Shown here piece after piece: positions 23,158 through 32,740 of a stretch of DNA of 64,000 nucleotides; the first letter of the stretch is position 1; each line of letters opens with the position of its first letter. Source of the DNA: Hamiltosporidium tvaerminnensis (Eukaryota; Microsporidia; Dubosqiidae); contig CM061249.1 in assembly GCA_022605425.2 (NCBI GenBank), positions 496,001 to 560,000 of the forward strand. Reading direction: 5' to 3'. The notes beneath the pieces were generated by a model, which was not told where the DNA came from, made no database searches, and was given only the letters and a program-made list of their open reading frames with translations. A program made the translations under genes and the position numbers.

Positions 23158-23363
23158 ACAGAACCTTCAAATAATTGCAATCCAATCAAATTTTAAAAAC
23201 CTTTGATAAAAAAAAATGCTTAAAATAGAACAAATCATATGAAATTGAAAAATCAAATCTCCTTTTTCTGATCAATTATTCATATTAAATATCCTCCTTT
23301 TCCTTTCAACAAACCACCCCTTTATTATCTTCTAATCCTATAAATTACATCCTTCCCTACATT

Positions 23364-23367
23364 ACCC
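23364..23367 (+). promoter_or_regulatory. CCC-type start-proximal motif of uridine kinase, unit 2
   Basis: ACCC lies five bases before the ATG at 23373, as in unit 1. Confidence 0.45.
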
Positions 23368-23372
23368 TCCTT

Positions 23373-24616
23373 ATGACTCTACATCGGTCAAATAACAGAG
23401 ACACATTTCATAAACTTACTAAAATTATCAAACAGCAATATAGCACTTTTACATCTCAAAACAAATATATTGTTTGTATTCAAGGATGTAGTGCATCGGG
23501 TAAATCTACACTTGCTTTAAATATTAAGAATACCCTTGAACAACACAATATATCTGTTTATGTTATACATCTTGACCAATATTATAAGAGTCTGAGTAAA
23601 TCTAACGAGGATATAAAGGGTGTTATGAATGAGGGTAGTAACTTAGAGGGTGTTAATATCAACACTAGTGAATTTAAGGGTGGTAACACATGTAGTGGTG
23701 ATTTAAAGGGGGATAATTATACTACTACTAATCATAAGGGTGTTAATATCAATATAAGTAATAATAAGGGTGTTAATATTAATACTACTAATCATAAGGG
23801 TGTTAATAATAGTACTAGTAATCATAAGGGTGTTAATACTAATACATACGATTTTGATAACCCTTCAGCTATTGACTGGTTAAACGTACATAAAACCCTT
23901 TAGTCTTAACACCAAATAACCCTTACATTCCAATATATAATTACTCATTTATAACAGAACAATCTACTGGTCCTACATATATTCCTAATACATATCCTAC
24001 TGTTATAGTAATAGAAGGTATTTACGCTTATCAAGTATTATCTCCTATTCATTTTAATACAGACTTGTTAAATCCTTATTGTAAGAATAACACTGTAACT
24101 TACATACCTAACAAGTATAAAACTCTTTATTCTTTTCACTCTTCAAATAATAAGAATGGGTTATTTACTAGGAATTTAAACTTTGAAAATTTATTAAAAT
24201 CCATGGGAATAAAGGGTGATAAAAATAGTAATGATAACATCCCTTTAAATAACAATGATGGTAATAACACCCCTTTAAACATACTACATACAAATAACAC
24301 CCCCCTTCATAAATTTTCAAATTTAAAAATATTAAATATTCGCCTTTCTATTTGTAAAAGTAAAGCCTTATCTATAAGAATAACTCGCGATACACTTTAT
24401 TATAATAAGCTTTATTCTTATTCTTTACACCAATTCAATACACAGGTATGGCCATCTACACTTAAATATATTAATAGTACAGTTTATACTGATAATATTA
24501 AAATTATACACGGTTCATTTAATAAGAGATGTGAATATCTTATTAAAGGATTGGTAGATTACTTTGATGATAATAAATCTAATAATAGTAGTAAGAATAG
24601 TAATAATATATTTTAA
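23373..24616 (+). CDS. Uridine kinase, unit 2 copy, one internal frameshift
   Basis: This is the better preserved copy of the pyrimidine salvage kinase. Frame 1 (23373-23903) has the P-loop GCSASGKST (38-46), HLDQYYK (66-72), the eight-unit decapeptide insert (80-159) and YDFDNPSAIDW. At the CCCTTT near 23900 the gene passes to a second frame. That frame is open from about 23903 to 24616 and carries VIVIEGIYAY (the family's I-E-G-I segment), SIRITRDT and QVWPSTLKYI, the expected C-terminal nucleoside kinase features. The 1-bp break is present in both units. A second low-complexity Asn-rich insert (around NDNIPLNNNDGNNTP) lies in frame 2. A further frame continues to 24770 and may be the original C-terminus. 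Confidence 0.8.
23610..23849 (+). repeat. Coding minisatellite, 8 x 30 bp, in uridine kinase (unit 2)
   Basis: Same eight 30-bp units as in unit 1, with no unit gained or lost since the duplication. Confidence 0.9.
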
Positions 24617-24770
24617 TTGCAATAAACAATTAGTAGTTAGTAAACACATATATAATCAAGAAAGTGTTACTGTTCTACCTTCTCATGATATGTACTGTAA
24701 GTCGCTTGTAAGTTGTACGGGAGAATGCATATTTGAAAGTAATAACGATATGACACTCTATGATGAGTAA

Positions 24771-26204
24771 AAAAATTTACGTTTTTTTTTTAGTTTTTTT
24801 AGTAAATTTTAAACATTATTTACGGTAAAATTTGAAAATTTTATTCATTATTAATAATATTTTGTTTCTGTTTATTTTCAGAAGTTTGTAAATTTGGTGT
24901 TTTTAAATATTAAAATATATTATTTGGAAGTTAATGAGTGTTTAAAATCAAAATGTAATTTTTAAAAATTATTTAGAAACGATAAATTCAATATATTTCT
25001 ATCGTTTTTTCGGTTCTAAGAGAAACCCTGATTTAAATACTTTTTTTGTTTCTGTTTTATCTATAAGAAGATCTCCAAAATCTTATTGGTGTGATATATA
25101 CTAGAATAGAAGAAAAAATATTGTATTGTCTCAAATGATTACATGAATAATGAAATTAGGGAGAAATATTTTAAATTCATAATTACTTTTCTTTTTTTCA
25201 CTATCAAATCAAAAAAATATTTTTTAATCTCTCTATATAGAGTAAAGTTCGGAAATTTTCTATTATGTTTCTTGATCTTATAAACTTTGTATTGCACTTT
25301 TTCAAGAAATATTTTAATAATAAATATTTTAAATTTTCGTAAAAGACGGCAAAAAATAAAGGTTCTGAAAACAATCCCTCAACTGCTATACAATATCTTT
25401 AGATATTTTAAAAGTAAACAATACTGCTATATTTCATGGAAAATATATAGTAGGTGAATTTACATTGGTTAAAAACTTACCTTTAAATATTAAATTCAAG
25501 TATAATAACATGCATTTCATTAGACTTAGATAAAATTATAAAAATTTGCCTGATTCGTCTTTTTTATTGCTTAATTTCAGAAGTTTTAAAATACTTTGAA
25601 ATCCAAATAAAGATTTTTCTCATGATGGTGTTACCGGCCTATAAAAAAAATATAATTTGTGTGAAAACCAACAATAATATTAGACTTAGGCAAAAATATT
25701 TTCACATTAAACATTTTGAATGTATTTTGAAAATATTATAGCTAAATTCTATTCCTCGAGCATACTTAAAACAACATTAACTCATATTTTATTTACTATA
25801 TATTATAACGAATTAGATTTAAAGTAATATATAGAGAATATAAGCGTATTTCATTAACTCTAAAAATTTATTGCAGGTTTATTTTAATAGTTTTATTTTT
25901 AAAAATGTCATATTTCCGCTTCTTTTTTCTACCAATTAATCTACACTGAATTTTCAGCTTTCAATGCTTCATTAATAGATAAGTTTTTATTTAAATATGA
26001 TATTGTTCCTGTATATTTATTGTGTAAAAAAATCTAATCGAAGTTTACTAACTATTTGTGCTTAGCGTAGATGACCTTTAGATTTAGAATACTTGGTGAG
26101 AATTAAAAAAAATATTTAAAATAACCCTTGTTTCTTTGTCAATGCCTTTTTTATGCTTACTCCGCAATACTTGCCTTGCTTTTTGTATATTAATGTTGTA
26201 CTTT
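24771..26204. other. AT-rich spacer downstream of uridine kinase (unit 2)
   Basis: Copy of 10661-12084. No gene recognised. It differs from unit 1 mostly by A/T homopolymer lengths. Confidence 0.5.
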
Positions 26205-26285
26205 TTTCTAAACATATGACTTTTACAATATCATAAATATTTTTTTAATAAAGATAGAAGCTTATAAATATTGAATTATTTATTG
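26205..26285 (-). mobile_element. LINE relic, unit 2
   Basis: Copy of the reverse transcriptase fragment at 12085-12165. Confidence 0.55.
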
Positions 26286-26665
26286 GTTCGTTGGATAAAC
26301 GTATATATTATATAAGAGCAAATATTTACTTCAGATTTTTTTTAGTTTTGAAGAATTGAAAAGACCAATCTTCTTTTCAAATTTCAAAAAATAATCAATT
26401 TTGCTTGTAAATAAATGTAAGTGCCGTAATTTTCGGGAAGGCAGCTAAGTTTGAAGTATGTCTCTAACAAGGAGATCGTATTCCTGCTCACCATTCCTCT
26501 GTTGTTGTAAAGTAAAGAATTGTTTTTAGAAAAATTGTCTTTATTAATTTTGTTAATGATGGCACACCCCTCCTTTTTTTATTTTAAAATATAAAATAAA
26601 AATATTATATTTTGTGATATAAATTTATTTAATAAAATTCTGGGTTAAAATATTTTTACCATTTT

Positions 26666-27856
26666 TTATATGTTTTCTTCTACCTCTTTAACCACTTTTG
26701 TCTCTTCTTCCAAATCCGACTCTTTATTTACGTTATTGGTCGGTTCCTCTAAAGTAGTTCCTCCTTGTGAAATAAGGGATGCTTTATTTTTTGTTTTAAA
26801 ATTTTTTGCACCATCTTCCTCTCTTTTCGCTTCTTTTAAAGGGGGTGTTGGTTCCTCATGCATCTCTGCTCTCATAATAACACACATTGACGCTCTTTCC
26901 AACTCTCTTCGGCATTAGTCCTGACTCAAGTCCTCTTCGTCGATCAAGGGAAATTGTTTCGACTGTCTTCTTAAGTACTATAGACTGAATGTATGCTTCT
27001 ACATTCATGGGTATTTCTAGTCTTTTAAGATGAGATTTATAGTATTTTGTCACAATACCGTCCCAGGTCATCACATAAGGGATTATCTCAACACTAAACC
27101 TATAAATAAGACCCAACTCATTGGCTAGCAGGTCATACTTCCTAAGTTTTTCAGTTTCACCATTTGAAGTGAATCTTGGGAAGTGATTCCTACTTCAATG
27201 AGTGTTATCTTATTCTTCTTCTTATCTAAAATAAATATGTCGGGTCTGTTATTCCGAATTTTAACATCAGTTTTAATTCTGGTGTCCACTCTTATCTCTG
27301 CATACTCATTATCAAGAATTTCTTGAACTGAGTGACTCCTAATTCGTTTTGAAGACTTAAACTTATATCTATTTAAGAGAAGTAAGTGTAGGCATCTAAC
27401 CACTTCATTATGTCGTCTGGTGTAGTCATGGCCTAGCATTTTTTCGCATCGAGTGGCTAGATGATCTACAGTCTTACCAGATTTATTGCAATGTTGACAC
27501 ACACCATCTGCACCCCAGAATACATTTCTATCCTGGATATAGCAGAACACAGCTTCATTTCGTGGCCGAATATTCCCTCTCTTTAGCCATCTTGAAAAGT
27601 CACTAACACTTACAAGCTCATTTTTCCTTGCATTATATAACTTTGAATGGAGTTTTCGTTTTTCTATTTCGTTATATAGTTTTGCAAGTTGAGCTTCTTC
27701 TACCAACCTGTACTTTACTTTTAAGAAGCCTTTTATTAGTGCAAGATGGGTTTTATTATTATTCTCCACCTTGAGGATTGCTGCTCGTCTAGTTGATATT
27801 TCTTTACTTTTTTCCAGACAATCCAAGCGTTGCAGAAGCATATGTTCGCTTCGCAA
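26666..27856 (-). pseudogene. LINE copy 3 C-terminal region: CCHC finger and restriction-like endonuclease
   Basis: Frame 27856-27125 holds the CQHCNKSG...HLATRC zinc-finger-like segment, TRRHNEVVRC and the nuclease core RPDIFILDKKKN...LIEVG. The continuation is in another frame at 27116-26856 (VEIIPYVMTWDG) and the Lys/Glu-rich tail in a third at 26902-26666. The domain order finger then nuclease is that of R2-like LINEs, which insert by target-primed reverse transcription. Confidence 0.8.
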
Positions 27857-27877
27857 CTCAACACTATGTAGGCCTCT

Positions 27878-29415
27878 TCAAAGTTCTGTTCTAGAAATGT
27901 ATAAACGCTCTTTACATTCTTGGCGGAGATGTATCTTATTCTTCACCAACACCGCACGCACTGCATCATCTAACTTAGAGAAGTCAGCCGGTTCAAGTCG
28001 AAGTACTCCTATGTGGTAGTTGATTAACGATATCGCATGTTGATTGATTACGGAAAATAAATTTTTTGCATTTAATCTAGTGTGACAAAGTCTTTCAACT
28101 CTTGATATAAGTTTGCTCTGTACTTCTTCAAATGAGCTACGTGTTGGGATTTCTCTGCTATCTTCTATTATTCCTAAATATTTGTAAACACTAACACCTT
28201 CTAGAAGAGTAGCAGTATCTTCACAACGTGTATCATTTGTGGCTGACTTCTCTTTGTTAATCTCTAAGCCAATCACCTCTAAAAATACCTTAGCCTCGTC
28301 TGTCATAGCACTCAATGTCGAACTGTCTTTAGCAAGGAGCTTTAGATCATCAATAAACAAGAATGATTAGTAGAATGAGATTCTGCATCTGTTTGTACTG
28401 TCACTTTTGTGTATTTTTCATTAAGCTTTCGGCTTAATGGATCCATACACAGCACAAACAACAAAGGGAACAGACTATCTCCTTGTAGAATCCCTCTATC
28501 AATCTTCTTGCTCATGATTTTTCCAGGTCCTACTGATATATCAATTTTCCATTTTGATATAATTACCTTAATAAATTTCAGGATTCAATCAGGTAAATTA
28601 AGGTTTTCAATGCATTGAGTTAAATAAGCATGATCTATTGAATCATAAGCTTTTTTAACATCAATCCATGTTGCCTTAAGATTATTTCCATACTCTTTAT
28701 TTAGGGCAATATGTAGTAGAGCCTGCTCTTTCGCTCCCTGCACACCTCTTACTGCCCCTAATTGGTTCTCTGCAAGCAACCCCCGCCTTTCCACTTCAAG
28801 TTGAACGACTTTCGTTACACACTTTGTCGTTAACTTGTAGAGGTTGGACATACAAGTAATTGGCCTGTAGTCAGAGCCTCTTCGTGGGATTCCTTTCGGT
28901 ATCAAATAGGTAAGCCCGCAGTAAAACCAATCAGCTTGAGGTGTTCCTTCTAAACATATAACTATCACAATATCATAAATATATTTGTGTAGAGTTGTAA
29001 GTTTCTTAATGAAAAAATTGTAAATACCATCAATTCCAGCAGCTTTCCAATTGGGAAACCAATTAATGATACTTACAAATTCATCAAGTGAAGGAAACGT
29101 GGTCGGATGATTATCTGATACAAATGGAATCAAATAATCATCATACGTGACTGTGTCATCATTTTTGTTCCACATTGTAGACCAAAAACTCACAATTTCA
29201 TCACAGCTAACCACATGCTCGGATTCCACACGCTGAGATAACCCACGATAAAATCGACCTCGGAAAAGCTCAAACATACGATTCTCTTTTCGGAATTGCT
29301 TCCTACTTTCATGCATCGTAATTTTTTTCTCGTAAACATTCAAAGACTCATTCTTCTTAACTAAAGCCTCAGAAAGATCAGTTACACTGCTCAAGTTTAA
29401 ATTAAACTCTCGCAT
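27878..29415 (-). pseudogene. LINE copy 3 reverse transcriptase, two frames
   Basis: Frame 29415-28585 reads from MREFNL through WKAAGIDGI, LIPKG, DYRPITCMS and AENQLGAVRG to motif A in ATWIDVKKAYDSIDH, and stops at a TGA at 28585. Past that stop the same frame reads RGILQGDSLFPLLF, the motif B region. The catalytic FIDD box opens frame 28360-27878, followed by LKLLAKD and VYKYLGI. All recognisable polymerase motifs are present, but on two frames and across a stop. Confidence 0.82.
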
Positions 29416-30380
29416 GATTTTCTTAAGGCTCTTCGTTTAAGAGGTGGAGAGCTTTTCCTGCTTACGAGCCTTCTCGAGAAAATCTTTGGAAAGTACTAAC
29501 TTAGAAATTTTACTTTCTATGTTTTCCTTCCAAGCGGATCTAGGCTTTTCTTTGCGTGTTGCCTCGTTATAGCATACCTGGGCTGCCTGGATTATCCGTG
29601 CCACTGCAGTTATCGTCATCGGCACACAAGATTCAGCATACTCACCGATAATTCGATTAATAAGGTCCAAAACTTTACTGTCAACCAATTCACTTGGAAG
29701 CTTTCGAGTTCGGACCACCACTTTTCCAATTTCCTTCTCCGTGATTTCTTTGATTTTACTCAAGAATTTATCTCTCAGGTTTATGTACTCCGTGGTGTCA
29801 GTCAGGGTGCATGGCTCAGTGAGGCAAATGGCGATTCTACGTCGCTCTCTATTCTCTTCTTGCCTTATTTCCCTTTCTGCCTTATTTTGTGCGAGTTATT
29901 TAAACGCATCGATATCTATTGTGCAGCTAAATTTCTCATTATAGTACCTCAGAGTAACGGGCCAGCCATTTCTGGGCATTCTCTCAAACCTCTTTTGCAC
30001 TGCTAGAATAGCAGATCTAGGCCATTCCTGCCCTACGACTGTGACAGAGTCAAGTATTGAGTGCAATACCACCAGTCGATTCCCTTCTAGAATGGCATGT
30101 GTATTGAGGTTTGTCATGCCGTTGGCTGGTCCAAACGCAGTGGCATCGGTACCAGAAGACGAGGGTATGGTGTCAACCAAGCAGACTAGACTATTCTGGC
30201 AACTACTGCTTGGTGGTTGGTGGGTGGTGTTATGGAAGGTCGGTGGAGGTGGAAGTCTCTCGGATAACATTGCTACATCACACATCAAAATCTCTACTGT
30301 GGTGTTCTCCAGGTTGTTTACAGCCTTTATTTTTTCATTTCTTATATTTCCGCTGACTACTTTTTTCCTTCTACCCATAA
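28196..30380. repeat. Tandem duplication, partial third unit (LINE only)
   Basis: Homology to units 1 and 2 continues only through the remainder of LINE copy 3. It stops at the LINE 5' end (the CCCAT at about 30374-30378, which is the start codon of the first LINE frame). Beyond this, unique sequence leads into Nup155 instead of the TTAGATA array and PIG-B. The duplication breakpoint therefore coincides with the LINE. Confidence 0.9.
29437..30378 (-). pseudogene. LINE copy 3 N-terminal region, one frame with an internal TAA
   Basis: The first frame, 30378-29896 (160 codons), is two residues shorter than in copies 1 and 2 through a 6-bp loss near MCDVAML. After the TAA at 29896 the same frame is open to 29437. 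Trp-Lys and basic motifs (PRSAWKENIESKISKL) precede the polymerase, as in related animal LINEs. Confidence 0.75.
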
Positions 30381-30547
30381 TAATTAAATATTTTAAAAAA
30401 TATAATTTTAATTTATCAAATATAAAAAAGAATACAATTTTAATTTATCAAATGATATCCCTTTTAAAGTTAAAAAATCTCAAAATATAAAAAAATATTG
30501 AATTCTTAACCGAAAACCCCAAATAAATTCCTTAAAAAATACTTTAA

Positions 30548-31495
30548 TTACTCAACACCATACTTCTCTCTAACCTCTTGCTTCATCCTATCATACCACC
30601 CAATACCTCTTCCACCACACACTTCTATCTCCATCATTACCATTCTTTTAATACCAGGACAACCAACCTTTTCAATACACCCACCCATACATACAAGAAC
30701 TTCTTCTTTTTTCAGACCCAAATCACAAAGTTTTTTAATTAAATTTCCATCTCCTTTAACATATCCATTACAAACCAATGCCTCAACCACATCTTCACTA
30801 CACATCACACCCACCTTAGAAATAACATATATCAATATTTTATACCAATCTTCCTTCTTTACCACTTCATTCCAAACCTTTCGAATTATTTCTTTTTCTA
30901 TTTCCACTTTATATCCTAAAACAATACAAAGATCATAATATTTCATAAAATAACACACATCACTAAAAAGAGGCTGAGGAGATAAAAGATTGAAATTTAA
31001 AAAAGCGGTATTTGTAAAACAAGGATCTGTTTTTACATTAAATCTACCCTTTGAAATCATAGAAGAATCAGAACCAACAACACCCCCTATAACCCCAGAC
31101 ATATTCCCTTCCAAATTATTATTTCTATTCCCTCCCATCAGTGAATCACCTCTTACAAACCCAGACATATTCCCTTCCAAATTATTATTTCTATTCCCTC
31201 CTACAACACCACCTCCTACAACACCACCCCCTACAATACCACACATATTCATTTCCAAATTATTATTTTTTATTCTTCTAATCGCTTCAATCTGTATATC
31301 ACAACAAATAGCCATAAATTCTATTTTTTTACTTTTTTCTACAGTAGAACATATTTTTAAATATTCTCTCTTTTTTTCTAATTCTACACTTTCTATTCGT
31401 TGTAAAAGTACTTCAATAGCTTTTCTTCTATCATTTCTATAACAATAATATTTCCATAATAAATCAGATTCTTCATTTTCCACACTCAAATGCAT
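30548..31495 (-). CDS. Nup155/Nup170-type nucleoporin, C-terminal piece
   Basis: This is the alpha-solenoid end of a nuclear pore scaffold protein. SDLLWKYYCYRNDRRKAIEVL followed by EKKREYLKIC matches the Nup155 segment with a DLLW-YYEKN pattern and a LEYIARA-like helix. YYDLCIVLGYK and IIRKVWNEVVKKE match the next solenoid repeats. Residues ~83-145 are a Gly/Val/Asn-rich insert with two near-copies of NRNNNLEGNMSG. The frame is open upstream of the ATG at 31495 to about 31660 (through FISDPFFLQTFF), so this is not the true start. It continues the protein encoded upstream on the same strand. Confidence 0.75.
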   Translation of the reverse strand: MHLSVENEESDLLWKYYCYRNDRRKAIEVLLQRIESVELEKKREYLKICSTVEKSKKIEFMAICCDIQIEAIRRIKNNNLEMNMCGIVGGGVVGGGVVGGNRNNNLEGNMSGFVRGDSLMGGNRNNNLEGNMSGVIGGVVGSDSSMISKGRFNVKTDPCFTNTAFLNFNLLSPQPLFSDVCYFMKYYDLCIVLGYKVEIEKEIIRKVWNEVVKKEDWYKILIYVISKVGVMCSEDVVEALVCNGYVKGDGNLIKKLCDLGLKKEEVLVCMGGCIEKVGCPGIKRMVMMEIEVCGGRGIGWYDRMKQEVREKYGVE

Positions 31496-31559
31496 TTTTT
31501 CTTTAAAAAATGTCTGTAAAAAAAACGGATCTGAAATAAATTTATTTTCATTTCCATAA

Positions 31560-31690
31560 CTGATTCTACTATTGATATTAGAATTATTAAAATTATTAGA
31601 ATTATTAATATTATTGATATTAGAATTATAATTGAGATTTCTATTGATATTATTGATAGTAGAATTATTATTATTTCTTTTTCATAATTT
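31560..31690 (-). repeat. AAT/ATT-rich microsatellite in Nup155
   Basis: The stretch is repetitive ATTATTGATATTAGAATTAT-like sequence. On the minus strand it would encode an Asn/Ile/Ser-rich linker between the second and third nucleoporin pieces. The reading frame is lost at its 5' side. Confidence 0.7.
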
Positions 31691-31695
31691 TTTAA

Positions 31696-32679
31696 TTATA
31701 AATAAAAAACCATACTATTATTACCACTATCCCTACTATTATTACCACAATCATTACCATAAATATTATTATCCCTTTCTTTCTTACAACTGCTATATCC
31801 AGATAATTCAGAAACCTTAATAATATCACTTACACCCATACACACAACCCTCTCACTCCTTACACAACACAGACACTCAGTATTAAAAAATAAACATTTA
31901 TTATTCTTAAGTTCCTGTAACACACATTCTAAAACCGCACATCCAAAATCTTCTTTTTCTGTAAATAAAAATTCTTTTAAAGCTCCTTTACAATACAAAA
32001 CACTATTAATAAGACTTATTAACATATTATAAGAAATAACAGGTTTAACGGTTTTATACCATTCTCTTATAATAACACCTCCTCCACTATAATACCTGTT
32101 ATTTACATACATGTTAATAACACCCTTTAATTCATTAATATCTATTCCTGACTTAATCCATTCAATTAATACATTAACACTCTCTTCCATACTTTTTTTA
32201 CTTCTTTTAGAAATAAGATCAAATCCTCTTTTCTTTCTAAGAAGTGTACTATTTCTAAACATACTGTTATTTAATAAAGTATCTAATATAATACAACTTA
32301 ATATGTTATTTGATATAAGAGTACTTATTACTGTTTCTATTTGAGAAATTAGAAGAGATTGTAGGGTTAAAGATGGATAAAGGGTAGATAGTGTATCTAA
32401 GAGGGTGTTAGTATCATAAGATAAAAGTACCTTTATAAAGGTAAGAGTTGTTAATACGTTATTAACACTATAAGTAATATTAGGGGTACTAGGGGTATTA
32501 GGGGTGTTATTAGTAGTGTTACTAAGACCCTGTTGTTCATATGTACTATTACTAAGACCCTGTTGTTTAGTATCCCTATTACTAAGACCCTGTTGTTCAC
32601 TATGCCCTATTACTAAGACCCTGTTGTTTATTAGTACTGTTGTTAAGAGGGTGTTGGTTACTATCCCTGTTACTAACAC
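31696..32679 (-). CDS. Nup155/Nup170-type nucleoporin, middle piece
   Basis: The functional frame starts at about 32605, where one extra base in GGG separates it from the N-terminal piece; codons before that are a shadow. It begins with QQGLSN-type repeats, then leucine-rich helices (TLTFIKVLLSYDTNTLL, SYNMLISLINSVLYCKG) consistent with the Nup155 solenoid. It ends at 31696 in a homopolymer-rich stretch, after which the C-terminal piece follows in another frame. Confidence 0.65.
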   Translation of the reverse strand: MLVTGIVTNTLLTTVLINNRVLVIGHSEQQGLSNRDTKQQGLSNSTYEQQGLSNTTNNTPNTPSTPNITYSVNNVLTTLTFIKVLLSYDTNTLLDTLSTLYPSLTLQSLLISQIETVISTLISNNILSCIILDTLLNNSMFRNSTLLRKKRGFDLISKRSKKSMEESVNVLIEWIKSGIDINELKGVINMYVNNRYYSGGGVIIREWYKTVKPVISYNMLISLINSVLYCKGALKEFLFTEKEDFGCAVLECVLQELKNNKCLFFNTECLCCVRSERVVCMGVSDIIKVSELSGYSSCKKERDNNIYGNDCGNNSRDSGNNSMVFYL

Positions 32680-32740
32680 CCCCTACCACACTACTCCTGT
32701 TACTAAGACCCCCTATCACACTACTACTATTCCCACTACC
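32517..32740 (-). repeat. Coding minisatellite with QQGLSN units in Nup155
   Basis: Imperfect ~30-33-bp units containing ACTAAGACCCTGTTGTT encode QQGLSN-type peptides. The frameshift between nucleoporin pieces 1 and 2 lies inside this array (near 32605). Confidence 0.8.

Larger units (their letters stand above)
14076..28195. repeat. Tandem segmental duplication, unit 2
   Basis: This is the second head-to-tail copy of the ~14.1 kb unit. Most single-base length differences from unit 1 lie in homopolymers, for example inside PIG-B near 19086 and 19313 and in uridine kinase near 24300. They leave unit 2 with longer open frames. The second copies of PIG-B, tRNA-Trp, the MITE, the small ORF and uridine kinase are all here. 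Confidence 0.95.
26625..30380 (-). mobile_element. RLE-type non-LTR retrotransposon (LINE), copy 3, best preserved
   Basis: This near full-length element closes the tandem array. Its 3' flank is the uridine kinase side of unit 2; its 5' flank is unique sequence before Nup155. It keeps reverse transcriptase motif A and a longer FIDD-containing frame that copies 1 and 2 have lost, but shares their two N-terminal TAA codons. The 5' boundary falls within a few bases of the first ATG, as for copies 1 and 2, although the flanking DNA differs, so this is probably the true 5' end of the element. Confidence 0.9.

Noticed and set aside
31560-31690. Spliceosomal intron joining Nup155 pieces
   Set aside because: No clear microsporidian 5' splice or branch site was seen; the stretch is an AAT-type microsatellite coding an Asn-rich linker in one frame.
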